Shown here: positions 11,582-20,642 of the stretch, one piece after another | Layout of the letters: each line of letters opens with the position of its first letter | How positions within the stretch are numbered: the first letter of the stretch is position 1 | Origin: Pseudomonas xantholysinigenes | GTDB lineage: Bacteria > Pseudomonadota > Gammaproteobacteria > Pseudomonadales > Pseudomonadaceae | Reading direction: 5' to 3' | Assembly (NCBI RefSeq): GCF_014268885.2 | Contig: NZ_CP077095.1 | Location: forward strand, 2,919,501 to 2,983,500 | Length of the DNA stretch: 64,000 nucleotides | Notes under the pieces: model-generated | Database searches by the model: none | The model's input: only the letters and a program-made list of their open reading frames with translations | Told to the model about the DNA's origin: nothing | Position numbers and translations under genes: made by a program

Positions 11582-12058
11582 GGGCAATTCCTTGTTGTTG
11601 TGGGCTGGTGTTGGCTGCAGCGGCCCTTTTGCGAGCAAGCCCGCTCCCACAGGTAGTGTTGATTGTTGTGGGCAGCGGATTGACCACGAATGGGCCGTGC
11701 CCGACAGGTGCTGTCTGGCACAATCGATTATTCGCAGGTAGAGTCGCCCCGGCAATGAACTTTGTACGGAACAGTTAGTTTCTGTTCGATTACCGCACAA
11801 AACCCTTTTTACTGAATTGCGCCACCTACCCCGCTGAACAACCATGAACACCAGCAGCAGGTTACCTCCGGCCATCCGGCGGGACCTGCGCTGCAACGCC
11901 CAGCGTCACCACATAATAAATTCAAGAAAACGGGTACCGATCTATGCACACCTTGCTCGCCCTGCGATCCGCGACGCCTCGTTCGTCTTCTCCCCATAGC
12001 CCCCGTTCGTGCCCCCGGCACTGACCCTGCGGCCCCTGACAAGAACAACGGAGACAAC
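11582..12058. other. 477-bp divergent promoter region quiC / transporter
   Basis: There is no convincing gene here. It contains a REP-like segment (about 11617-11654, GCAAGCCCGCTCCCACAGG), the shared GAAACTAAC-N6-GTAC element on the minus strand at 11764-11782, and an overlapping inverted repeat GAACAG-N7-CTGTTC at about 11769-11788. A 26-codon open frame starting ATG at 11944 has no ribosome site. AT-rich DNA around 11912-11930 could be part of the promoter of the transporter gene. Confidence 0.6.
11764..11782 (-). promoter_or_regulatory. Candidate operator GAAACTAAC-N6-GTAC upstream of quiC
   Basis: Second copy of the element found at 7387-7405, in the same orientation relative to its gene. 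It lies about 180 bases upstream of quiC and could also control the divergent transporter gene. Confidence 0.5.
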
Positions 12059-13432
12059 ATGGCCCACTCAAGCTCCCAAGCTCGCAAAGCCACTGCCAGC
12101 GGCTGGATCGGCTCTGCCCTGGAGTACTACGACTTCTTCATCTATGCCCAGGCCGCGGCGCTGATCTTCCCGCAGATTTTCTTCCCCTCCAGCGACCCGA
12201 AGATGGCCATCATCGCCTCGCTGGCCACCTACGGCGTCGGCTACCTGGCGCGCCCTGTCGGGGCCTTCGTGCTCGGCCACTGGGGCGATACCCGCGGGCG
12301 CAAGAACGTGCTGCTGCTGTGCATGTTCCTGATGGGCCTTTCCACCATGGCGGTGGGCCTGCTGCCCACCTACCACGACATCGGCCTGCTGGCTCCGGCG
12401 CTGCTGGTAGTGCTGCGATTGATCCAGGGTTTCGCCGTTGCCGGCGAGATATCCGGGGCCAGTTCGATGATCATGGAGCACGCGCCGTTCGGGCGCCGTG
12501 GCTACTACGCCAGCTACACCCTGCAAGGCGTGCAGGCCGGCCAGGTGATGGCAGCGGCGGTGTTCCTGCCATTGGCCTACTTCATGCCCAGCGAGGCGTT
12601 CAATGAGTGGGGCTGGCGGATTCCGTTCCTGATGAGTGCGGTGGTGCTGATCGCCGGCTTCATCATCCGCAAGGAAGTCCACGAAACGCCGGCGTTCGTC
12701 CAGGAAGAACAGCAGGCCAAGGTGGCCAAGTCGCCGATCAGCGAGGCGTTTCGCCATAGCTGGCGGCACATGGTGCTGGTGATGTTCATGGCGCTGATGA
12801 ACGTGATCCCGGTGGTCGCCACCATCTTTGGCGCCGCCTACGCCGTACAGCCGGCCTATGGCATCGGCTTCGACAAGAGCGTGTACCTGTGGATTCCGGT
12901 GGTGGGCAATATCGTCGCGGTGCTGGTGATCCCCTTCGTCGGTAGCCTCTCGGACAAGATCGGCCGGCGCCCGACCATGATCGCCGGCTGCCTGGGCTCG
13001 GGCCTGCTGGCGTTCGTCTACCTGTATGCGATCAGCATCCAGCACGTGCCGCTGGCCTTCGCCGCCTCGATCGTCATGTGGGGCATGGTCTACCAGGGCT
13101 ACAACGCCGTATTCCCCAGCTTCTACCCGGAGCTGTTCCACACCCGCTATCGCGTCTCGGCCATGGCCATTGCACAGAACATCGGCACCATGATCACCGC
13201 CATGCTGCCGGCACTGTTCGCCATGGTGGCGCCGCCGGGGTCGGAAAATATCCCGCTGGTGGTCGGTGGGCTGGCGCTGCTGATTACTTGCGTGTGTGCC
13301 TTGGCTGCGTATCTTGCCCCCGAAACCCACCGCCTGGCGATGGAAGACCTGGGCAATCCCCACGCACGACCAGTGACGCAGGACGCCTCGCAAGCCAGCT
13401 GCAAAGACAGCCAGAAAGCGTTCGGGCATTGA
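12059..13432 (+). CDS. MHS-family MFS transporter, probable shikimate/quinate uptake
   Basis: A 457-residue, 12-helix major facilitator of the metabolite:H+ symporter group (ShiA, KgtP, ProP relatives). GSALEYYDFFIYAQAA in helix 1, the loop 2-3 motif GHWGDTRGRKNVL, and RLIQGFAVAGEISGASS in helix 4 are diagnostic. ShiA of E. coli imports shikimate, and the divergent position to quiC with aroQE close by argues for quinate, shikimate or dehydroshikimate uptake. GGAGA lies seven bases before the ATG. The final 20 residues are hydrophilic and variable. Substrate is inferred from context. Confidence 0.87.
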   Translation: MAHSSSQARKATASGWIGSALEYYDFFIYAQAAALIFPQIFFPSSDPKMAIIASLATYGVGYLARPVGAFVLGHWGDTRGRKNVLLLCMFLMGLSTMAVGLLPTYHDIGLLAPALLVVLRLIQGFAVAGEISGASSMIMEHAPFGRRGYYASYTLQGVQAGQVMAAAVFLPLAYFMPSEAFNEWGWRIPFLMSAVVLIAGFIIRKEVHETPAFVQEEQQAKVAKSPISEAFRHSWRHMVLVMFMALMNVIPVVATIFGAAYAVQPAYGIGFDKSVYLWIPVVGNIVAVLVIPFVGSLSDKIGRRPTMIAGCLGSGLLAFVYLYAISIQHVPLAFAASIVMWGMVYQGYNAVFPSFYPELFHTRYRVSAMAIAQNIGTMITAMLPALFAMVAPPGSENIPLVVGGLALLITCVCALAAYLAPETHRLAMEDLGNPHARPVTQDASQASCKDSQKAFGH

Positions 13433-13452
13433 CACGAGCATCACTCGACCCT

Positions 13453-13535
13453 TGTAGGAGCCGGCCTTGCTGGCGAACCTGGCGATACGCTGGATGGCAC
13501 CGGCGCGGCCGGTGTTCACCGGCAAGGCCTGCTGC
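13453..13535. repeat. REP-like inverted repeat
   Basis: TAGGAGCCGGCCTTGCTGGCG pairs imperfectly with a later segment, CACCGGCAAGGCCTGCTGC, around the inner palindrome GCACCGGCGCGGCCGGTG. The AT-rich 13562-13610 stretch after it probably holds the promoter of the next gene. Confidence 0.6.
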
Positions 13536-13628
13536 TAGCGGATCGCAGAGGTCTTCTGAAGCTATTCAGGAAAACATTTAATGATATAAGATAACATTTC
13601 AATTATTCCTTCCCCGCGACGCTTTCCG

Positions 13629-14786
13629 ATGACCAGCACCTCCCTCGCACCCAACCAACGCCTGCAAAGCATCGACGCCCTGCGCGGCCTGGTGATCCTG
13701 TTCATGCTCCTGGACCACGTGCGCGAAACCTTCTTCCTGCACCGCCAGGTCAGCGACCCGATGACCGTCGACGCCACCGACCCCAGTCTGTTTGCCAGTC
13801 GCACCCTGGCGCACCTCTGCGCGCCAGTGTTCGTGCTGCTTACCGGGCTGTCGGCCTGGTTGTACGGGGAAAAACACCGGGGTCGCGGCGAGGTCTCGGC
13901 CTTCCTGTTCAAGCGTGGCCTGTTCCTGGTGGTGCTGGAGTTCACCCTGGTCAATTTCGCCTGGACTTTCCAGTTTCCCCCCAGCGTGATCTACCTGCAG
14001 GTGATCTGGGCCATCGGCCTGAGCATGATCGCCCTGTCGCTGCTGGTGTGGTTGCCACGCCCGCTGCTGATCACCCTGGGCGTGCTGATCGTCGCCGGGC
14101 ACAACCTGCTCGACGACCTGCATTTCGGGCCGGCATCGGTGCTGCATGTGCCGTGGGCGATCCTGCATGATCGTGGCTGGCTGGAACTCGTCGACGGGCT
14201 GCGCCTGCGCACCTCTTATCCGCTGTTGCCATGGATCGGCGTGATTGCCCTGGGTTACGGCCTGGGGCCTTGGTTCGCCGGCGGCAGCCAGGCTACCGAG
14301 CGCCAACGACACCTGCTGCTGGCCGGGGCCTTGGCCTTGCTGGGTTTCGTCGCGCTGCGCCTGCTCAACGGTTATGGCGAGGCGCCCTGGAGCCCCTACC
14401 CCAGCGTCACCCAGACTCTGATGAGTTTCTTCAATATCACCAAGTACCCGCCCTCGCTGCTGTTCCTGGCCCTGACCCTCGGTGTTGGCTTGCTGTTGCT
14501 GCGCGGCTTCGAACGTGCCGGCAACACCCGCTGGATCACCCTCCTGGCCGTGTTCGGCGCGGCGCCCATGTTCTTCTACCTGCTGCACCTGTATGTGCTC
14601 AAGCTACTGTACCTGGCCAGTGTCGCCCTGTTCGGCCACAACCAGGGCGACTATTTCGGCTTCGACCACATCGCGGCGGTATGGCTGGTCGCCGTGCTGC
14701 TGGCTGTTGCGCTGTACTTGCCGGTACGCGGGTTCGCCCGCCTGAAGGCGCGCCGCCGCGACCTGGCCTGGCTCAAGTACCTGTAA
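13629..14786 (+). CDS. DUF1624/HGSNAT-like membrane acyltransferase
   Basis: A 385-residue protein with about ten membrane helices. The N-terminal QRLQSIDALRGLVILFMLLD is the signature of the heparan-alpha-glucosaminide N-acetyltransferase-like catalytic domain (DUF1624) related to acyltransferase-3 proteins. His in LDHVRE and ARTLAHLCAP-type segments in early helices are likely functional. FFYLLHLYVLKLL in helix 8-9 is also typical. Such proteins are thought to acetylate or otherwise modify cell-envelope sugars, but no substrate can be assigned. It stands alone: the cobalamin riboswitch region begins 45 bases after its stop. Confidence 0.8.
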   Translation: MTSTSLAPNQRLQSIDALRGLVILFMLLDHVRETFFLHRQVSDPMTVDATDPSLFASRTLAHLCAPVFVLLTGLSAWLYGEKHRGRGEVSAFLFKRGLFLVVLEFTLVNFAWTFQFPPSVIYLQVIWAIGLSMIALSLLVWLPRPLLITLGVLIVAGHNLLDDLHFGPASVLHVPWAILHDRGWLELVDGLRLRTSYPLLPWIGVIALGYGLGPWFAGGSQATERQRHLLLAGALALLGFVALRLLNGYGEAPWSPYPSVTQTLMSFFNITKYPPSLLFLALTLGVGLLLLRGFERAGNTRWITLLAVFGAAPMFFYLLHLYVLKLLYLASVALFGHNQGDYFGFDHIAAVWLVAVLLAVALYLPVRGFARLKARRRDLAWLKYL

Positions 14787-14830
14787 AAGCGTTTCGCCCG
14801 GCGGTGTGATGGTCTACCATGCCGCCCGCC

Positions 14831-14995
14831 GGTTTCCACACGGAATCAAAAGGGAATCCAGGGCTCGCCAACCGCGGGCCGAACGGAACTGCCCCCGCAA
14901 CTGTAGGTGCCGAGCCCGCGCCATCGATGCCACTGGATGATCCATCCGGGAAGGCTGGCGCCGGGCCAGGACGCACCAGTCAGGAGACCTGCCGG
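14831..14995 (+). promoter_or_regulatory. Cobalamin riboswitch
   Basis: The conserved blocks of the AdoCbl-class RNA appear in order: AAAAGGGAA (about 14848), CTGCCCCCGCAACTGTA (about 14890), GCCACTGGATGA (about 14927), GGGAAGG (about 14948) and the B12 box AGTCAGGAGACCTGCC (14979-14994). It lies 130 bases before a periplasmic binding protein gene, so it should lower expression of the downstream transporter operon when cobalamin is plentiful. I saw no T-tract terminator before the gene. Control may be translational, acting on the ribosome site ACAGGAGAT at about 15105-15112. Confidence 0.93.
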
Positions 14996-15123
14996 CACGC
15001 ATTCACCAACCGGCGGGGTGTCCGGGATGGTCATCCGCCTTGCGCTTCGAGCCCCTCGCTCGCGCTCGGCGATGCCTGTCCGTGCCCATGACCGCGCACC
15101 GCAAGACAGGAGATCGCCCCACC

Positions 15124-16137
15124 ATGCTGCCCCGCCTCGCCACCTTGCTCGCTGGCCTGACACTATCAGGCCTGGCCCAGGCCAGCGCGACCCACTACCC
15201 GCTGACCCTCGACAATTGCGGCGTGCCCCAGACGTTCGCCCAGGCGCCCGAACGCGCAGTGACCATCGGCCAGGCCGGCACCGAACTGCTCTACGCCCTG
15301 GGCCTGGGCGAGCGCCTGGCGGGTACCTCGCTGTGGTTCAACAACGTCCTGCCCGAGTTCAAGGCGCAGAACGATCAGGTCGAGCGCCTGGCCGACAACG
15401 AACCGAGCTTCGAGGCCGTGGTCGGCAAGCGTCCGCAGTTGGTGGCGGTGCAGTTCGAGTGGATGGTCGGCGCCCAGGGCGCGGTGGCCACCCGTGAACA
15501 GTTCGCCGAATTGCACATCCCTACCTACCTGCTGCCTTCCGATTGCGAAGGCAAGGACAACCTGGTCGGTGCCGACGGCACCCGTCTGCGACCGTTCAAG
15601 GTCGAGAGCATTTACAAAAGCATCAGCCAACTGGCCGAAATCTTCGATGTGCAGGCGCGCGGTAATGCACTGAACACGGCGCTTCAAGACAGCCTGCTGC
15701 GCGCCCAGCGACAGTTGGCAGGCAAGGATCTGGCCCACACCAGCGCGCTGTTCTGGTTCTCCAGCGCCGACCTGGCGCTCGATCCCTATGTTGCCGGCCG
15801 CCAGGGCGTGGCCGACTTCATGCTGCAGACCCTCGGCGTGCGCAACGTGGTCGAGTCCAGCGAAGAATGGCCAACCGTGGGCTGGGAAACCCTGGCCCGG
15901 GCCAATCCGACCTGGTTGATCGTGGCCCGCATGGACCGCCGTCGCTACCCCGCCGACGACTACCAGAAAAAGCTCGAATTCCTGCGCACCGATCCGGTGA
16001 CACGCAACATGGACGCGGTGCAGCAAGGCCGGATCATCGTGCTTGACGCCGATGCCATGCAGGCGGGCATCCGCCTGTTCCGCGGGCTGGAGGTGCTGTC
16101 CGCGGCCTTCGCCAGTGGCAAAGCAGCGCAACCATGA
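15124..16137 (+). CDS. Periplasmic binding protein of B12-regulated ABC importer
   Basis: A 337-residue class III periplasmic binding protein (BtuF/FhuD fold). A signal peptide ends near LAQASATHYP. The first lobe begins PLTLDNCG and AVTIGQAGTELLYALGLGERL, and the second has TVGWETLARANPTWLIV and the GRIIVLDADAMQAG region, as in cobalamin and siderophore binding proteins. It is the first gene after the cobalamin riboswitch and overlaps the permease by four bases. The start follows AGGAGAT; longer starts would lie in the leader. A corrinoid or precursor is the likely ligand from regulation; cobalt chelates or other metal complexes remain possible. Confidence 0.85.
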   Translation: MLPRLATLLAGLTLSGLAQASATHYPLTLDNCGVPQTFAQAPERAVTIGQAGTELLYALGLGERLAGTSLWFNNVLPEFKAQNDQVERLADNEPSFEAVVGKRPQLVAVQFEWMVGAQGAVATREQFAELHIPTYLLPSDCEGKDNLVGADGTRLRPFKVESIYKSISQLAEIFDVQARGNALNTALQDSLLRAQRQLAGKDLAHTSALFWFSSADLALDPYVAGRQGVADFMLQTLGVRNVVESSEEWPTVGWETLARANPTWLIVARMDRRRYPADDYQKKLEFLRTDPVTRNMDAVQQGRIIVLDADAMQAGIRLFRGLEVLSAAFASGKAAQP

Positions 16138-17152
16138 GCCGCCTGTTGCCCCTGGGCGCCTGCGCGCTGCTTGCCCTGAGCCTGGCCATGCTCGCTGGTA
16201 TCGCCATCGGTGAGACCCGAGTGGGTGTCGATGTGGTCTGGCAGGTACTGGCCAACCAGCTATGGCAGGCCGGCCATCCGCTGGACCCGATCGACGCTGG
16301 CATCATCTGGAACTACCGCCTGCCGCGGACCCTGGTAGCGGCCGCTTGCGGTGCCGGGCTGGCCCTCTGCGGGGTGATCCTCCAGGCATTGCTGCGTAAC
16401 CCGTTGGCCGAGCCGTACTTGCTCGGCCTCTCCGCTGGCGCCTCGACCGGCGCCGTGGCCGTCGGCCTGCTGGGGCTGGGTGGCGCGGCGCTGTCGCTGT
16501 CCGGCGGCGCCTTCCTCGGCGCGCTGGCGGCCTTCGCCTTGGTGCTGGCACTGTCCCAGGCCAGCGGCAGTCGCAGCCGCCACGACAATGCCCAGGTGAT
16601 CCTGGCCGGCATCGCCGGTTCGCAGCTGTTCAATGCGCTCACCGCCTTCCTGATCACCAAGTCCGCCACGGCCGAGCAAGCTCGCGGCATCCTGTTCTGG
16701 TTGCTCGGCAACCTCAGCGGCGTGCGCTGGCCCGCCGTCTGGTTGGCGCTGCCCGCCGCCCTGCTTGGGTTGCTGGTGTGCCTGTGGCATCGCCGAGCTC
16801 TGGATGCCTTCACCTTCGGTGCCGACTCCGCCGCCTCGCTTGGCGTGCCGGTGCGCCGCACCCAATTGCTGCTGATCAGTTGCGCGGCGCTGGTAACCGC
16901 GGTGATGGTGTCGATCGTCGGTGCCATTGGCTTCGTCGGGTTGGTCATCCCCCACGCCCTGCGCCTGCTGCTCGGCCCCGGGCATGCGCGCCTGGTACCG
17001 GCCAGCGCCCTGGGCGGGGCGTTGTTCCTGATCGTCGCCGACATCGTGTCGCGCACGCTGATCAGCGGCCAGGTGATTCCCGTCGGCGTGGTCACCGCGC
17101 TGATCGGCGCACCGGTATTCGCACTGATTCTGGTCAGTCGGCGGGGCCGCCC

Positions 17153-17156
<4 letters not shown>
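16134..17156 (+). CDS. FecCD/BtuC-type ABC permease
   Basis: A 340-residue inner-membrane permease with about ten helices. The family signatures are GIIWNYRLPRTLVAAACGAGLALCGVILQ (start of the domain, residues about 60-88, given here in parts: RLPRTL, GAGLALCGVILQ), NPLAEPYLLGLSAGAS, and the cytoplasmic loop GFVGLVIPHALRLLLG that contacts the ATPase. It works as a homodimer with the following ATPase and the preceding binding protein. ATGA overlaps on both sides couple translation of all three genes. It is a close structural match to BtuC by motif, but FecCD permeases also import iron siderophores, so substrate rests on the riboswitch. Confidence 0.9.
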
Positions 17157-17941
<785 letters not shown>

Positions 17942-17956
17942 ATCCGGAAACCGCCC

Positions 17957-19294
17957 TTGAAGCCCATCGCCCTGGCCCTGCCCCTGCTGAGTCTGACGCC
18001 CCTGGCCCTGGCCGATTCGGCGCAGTCGCAGTCAAGGGGGTTGATTGCCGACAGTAACTGGCAGTTGCTCAACCGCAGCATCTTCGACCAGCGTGACTAC
18101 CGCCACGGTGGACGCAACGGCGGCGCGCGCAATGCCTACAAGCCGCGCCACGAGCGTAATGGCAAGGCCGAAGAGTGGGCCTATGGGGTGATGGGCACGT
18201 TCAACTCGGGATTCACCCAAGGACCGATCGGCGTCGGCGCGGATGCCCACGCCTACCTGGGCGCTCAACTCGACAGCGGCGGTGGCCGTGCCGGCAAGGC
18301 GCGACTGCTGGGGCTGGACAACGAGGGTCACCCCAAGCGCGCCTACAGCCGAGGCGGCGCCGCGCTCAAGCTGCGCGTCTCGAACAGCGTGCTGGCGTAT
18401 GGCGAGCAACGGGTCAAGACGCCAGTGTTCAGTTCATCCGACAGCCGCCTGCTGCCCGAGACCGCCACCGGCTTTTTTCTCACCAGCCAAGAAATCGACA
18501 AGCTCAAACTGGTCGCCGGTCACTTCACCGCCAGCACCGACCGCAACGCCTCGAGCCACGACCAGGGCTTCGTGGTCAACTATTCCAATGCCCGCCAGGG
18601 CAATCAGTTCGGCCTGGCCGGTGCCACATGGAACCCAACCACCGGCATAAGCGCCAGCCTTTACACCTCGCGCTACCAGGACAGCTGGAACCAGCACTAT
18701 TTCGGCAGTACCCTCAGCCACGCCCTCGACGATCGACGCAGCGTCAACCTCGACCTCAACCTGTACCGCACCCGTGACACCGGCAAAGCCTTGTCGGGAC
18801 GTATCGACAACACCACCTGGAGCCTGGTCACCCGTTACGCCCAGGGGCCACATGCCTTCAGCCTCGGCTGGCAACAGGTGGATGGCGATAGCCCATTCGA
18901 CTATGTGACACGGGGTGCCATCTTCCTCGGCAACGCCGTGCAGATGTCCGACTTCAATGCGCCCAACGAAAAGTCCTGGCAGGCACGCTACGACCTGAAC
19001 ATGAGCGGGTATGGCGTGCCGGGGCTGAGCTTCACCGCGCTGTATGTGCGTGGGTTCGCCATCGATGGGACACACGTGGACCCGCGAGGCGGCTATGCCT
19101 ACCTAGGGTATGGCAAGGATGGCCGACACTGGGAGCGCGACCTGGAAGCGCGGTACGTGGTGCAGAGCGGCAAGGCCAAGGGCGTGGCGTTTTCCTTGAG
19201 GCATAACGTGCATCGTGGCAACACCGCGCAAGCGGAGCTGGATGGCGACCAGATTCGCTTGGCGGTGGAATGGCCATTGGCGGGTGGGTTCTGA
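17957..19294 (+). CDS. OprD-family outer-membrane porin in the cobalamin operon
   Basis: A 445-residue outer-membrane protein with signal peptide (LALPLLSLTPLALADS). GLIADSNWQLLNRSIF and the pattern FTQGPIGVGADAHAYLG, plus alternating aromatic beta strands to the C-terminus, are diagnostic of OprD-type 18-strand substrate-specific porins. The start is a TTG with a weak GGA upstream; no ATG or GTG would keep the signal peptide. OprD channels normally pass small carboxylates, amino acids or dipeptides, not 1.3-kDa cobalamin, so its position behind btuFCD-like genes under a B12 riboswitch is unexpected. It may admit a smaller corrinoid precursor, lower ligand or other compound. That function is inferred. 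Confidence 0.87.
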   Translation: MKPIALALPLLSLTPLALADSAQSQSRGLIADSNWQLLNRSIFDQRDYRHGGRNGGARNAYKPRHERNGKAEEWAYGVMGTFNSGFTQGPIGVGADAHAYLGAQLDSGGGRAGKARLLGLDNEGHPKRAYSRGGAALKLRVSNSVLAYGEQRVKTPVFSSSDSRLLPETATGFFLTSQEIDKLKLVAGHFTASTDRNASSHDQGFVVNYSNARQGNQFGLAGATWNPTTGISASLYTSRYQDSWNQHYFGSTLSHALDDRRSVNLDLNLYRTRDTGKALSGRIDNTTWSLVTRYAQGPHAFSLGWQQVDGDSPFDYVTRGAIFLGNAVQMSDFNAPNEKSWQARYDLNMSGYGVPGLSFTALYVRGFAIDGTHVDPRGGYAYLGYGKDGRHWERDLEARYVVQSGKAKGVAFSLRHNVHRGNTAQAELDGDQIRLAVEWPLAGGF

Positions 19295-19350
19295 TTTCAA
19301 CAGCCAGGGCGCGCCCTGGCCGGCATCAGACACCAGGTCGTCTGGTTCGC

Positions 19351-19415
19351 GCTCCCACAGGGATAATGGTTCCCTGCATGACAACGCAGCCGCAAAGGGC
19401 TGGGCGACCTCCTGC
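19351..19415 (-). repeat. 65-bp dispersed repeat, copy A
   Basis: Reads GCTCCCACAGGGATAATGG then CCCTGCAT, CGCAGCCGCAAAGGGCTG and GGCGACCTCCTGC. Copies at 35860-35924 (opposite orientation) and 39843-39907 share the same blocks and order. One end is the CCCACAGGG core seen in REP units. Confidence 0.7.
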
Positions 19416-19422
19416 AGGTCAA

Positions 19423-19743
19423 TCAGGCCGGTTCGATCGTCTTGGGCATTTGCCAGTAAGCCCGTTCCTGCGGCGTCAGGCTGGCAAGGACTTGGTCGAA
19501 AATCTCGTTGAACTCACTGCTGACATTGCCGAACGCCTGGAAGTTGGTCAGTAGGTAGCGCTTCACCGTTTTCGGCCAGTTTCCGGCCTTGTGCGCGGCG
19601 ATGATGATGCCTTTGGCATCCTGGTAGTAGGCGGCCGGTTTCACCTCGGTCAGGCGTCGCTCGAAGTGGCCGAAGGTCCATTCGTCCTCACGGGCTTCGA
19701 ATTCGTCCAGCAGTTTCACCTTGTATAACGCGAGATCGGGCAT
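19423..19743 (-). CDS. Conserved hypothetical protein
   Basis: A 106-residue soluble, charged protein that I do not recognise. It has no signal peptide or membrane segment. WTFGHFERRLTEVKPAAYYQDAKGIIIAAHKAGNWPKT (positions 24-61, cited in parts as WTFGHFERRL and IIIAAHKAGNWP) looks like a compact helical fold. AAGGAG lies seven bases before the ATG, a strong start. It is monocistronic: the gfa gene upstream is about 170 bases away on the same strand and the porin gene converges from the other side. Codon use looks like its neighbours, so I treat it as real. Confidence 0.7.
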   Translation of the reverse strand: MPDLALYKVKLLDEFEAREDEWTFGHFERRLTEVKPAAYYQDAKGIIIAAHKAGNWPKTVKRYLLTNFQAFGNVSSEFNEIFDQVLASLTPQERAYWQMPKTIEPA

Positions 19744-19911
19744 CGTAAGTTGCTCCTTGGAAATGACAGGGAAGGAGACGGTAGGCGATTGCACGCAGGG
19801 TGAAAATGAACAGGGTGTTGACCGCTGGGCTTGACCGAAGGAATGGTCTGACGAGCTCTTTAGCAACCCATCCTTGAAAGGCGTCAGAGCGGTCCTGTGG
19901 GCTCGACAGCA

Positions 19912-20292
19912 TCATCCGCAGGCATCGACTTTCCACCAGGCGGGTCGACTGTCCTCGAATGAATGTGAGGCAGGCCTGAGGCCCGGCGCGCCCTTGTCGT
20001 CGAAGCAACCCAGCAACAAGGCCACGGTCGGTCCATCGTCGATGGCACCGAGGGAACTGCCACAGGTGACGCAGAAAGCGCGACTGGATACTGGCGAGGA
20101 ACGGTACAGCGCAGGCACGCCATCCTCCCCGACCCAGCTGACTGCCGCCTTGGCGAACTCGACCCAGCACAGCGTCAACCCGCCCGAATGCCGCTGGCAT
20201 TGACAACAGGAACAGGTATGGGGGAAATCAGGCTCGCCTTCGGCGACAAAGCGGATACGGCCACACAGGCAACCGCCCGTAAACATAGTCAT
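19912..20292 (-). CDS. GFA/CENP-V family zinc protein
   Basis: A 126-residue member of the glutathione-dependent formaldehyde-activating enzyme-like family. The zinc ligands are all visible: GGCLCG near the N-terminus, CSCCQCQRHSGG at about 27-38, and FCVTCGSSLG at about 73-82. The fold binds one or two zinc ions and some members act on S-hydroxymethylglutathione, but most are uncharacterised, so the enzymatic role is open. The ATG is chosen because AGGAGG lies eight bases upstream; an in-frame GTG three codons earlier overlaps that ribosome site and cannot be used with it. Confidence 0.85.
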   Translation of the reverse strand: MTMFTGGCLCGRIRFVAEGEPDFPHTCSCCQCQRHSGGLTLCWVEFAKAAVSWVGEDGVPALYRSSPVSSRAFCVTCGSSLGAIDDGPTVALLLGCFDDKGAPGLRPASHSFEDSRPAWWKVDACG

Positions 20293-20464
20293 GCAGCGCA
20301 CCTCCTGCCGTTGCTGAAGCCAGCACGATAGCCAAAGGCGCAGCCATTACTGAGGGTAAAAAGTGTTACACCATATGGCATGACCGCACGCACCAACTGC
20401 GCCCTACACGGCGCACTGCTAGAGTGCCCGCCCGAACACATAACGACGTAGTGGAACCCACTTG

Positions 20465-20620
20465 ATGGACAGGATATTTCAGTTTGTGGCGGTGGTCGTG
20501 CTGTGCACGCTCATCGGCACGGCATGCGAATACTACGAGGTGAACCGCTACCTCAAATGGTTGTTGATGGCGCTGCCCGCCCTCGTCTGGGTACGCCTGC
20601 GCAATCCGTTCCAAGGCTGA
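20465..20620 (+). CDS. Small single-pass membrane protein, 51 residues
   Basis: Begins MDRIFQFVAVVVLC and has one clear hydrophobic helix (about residues 5-20), a polar middle (CEYYEVNRYLK) and a second hydrophobic stretch WLLMALPALVWVRL. It resembles small uncharacterised pseudomonad membrane proteins, but I recognise no family. A ribosome site is weak (GTGGA). It converges with the nucleotidyltransferase gene, leaving 22 bases between the stops. It may be unrelated to that unit. Evidence is the clean hydrophobic pattern and codon use only. Confidence 0.45.
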   Translation: MDRIFQFVAVVVLCTLIGTACEYYEVNRYLKWLLMALPALVWVRLRNPFQG

Positions 20621-20642
20621 ACAGAGCGCCACGTAAAGCGAT

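Noticed and set aside
11944..12024. Possible 26-codon leader peptide before the MHS transporter
   Set aside because: No ribosome binding site and no terminator-antiterminator structure follows.
12068..13525. Open frame antisense to the MHS transporter
   Set aside because: Arg/His/Gln-rich product, no ribosome site, and the plus strand encodes a recognisable 12-helix transporter.
15040..15123. Upstream extension of the periplasmic binding protein to an earlier ATG
   Set aside because: It would put 28 Arg-rich residues before the signal peptide; the later ATG has a good AGGAG and a normal signal sequence.
19295..20300. Possible mobile element remnant around the small genes next to the dGTPase pair
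   Set aside because: No transposase motif, terminal inverted repeat or target duplication could be found; only a dispersed repeat is present.
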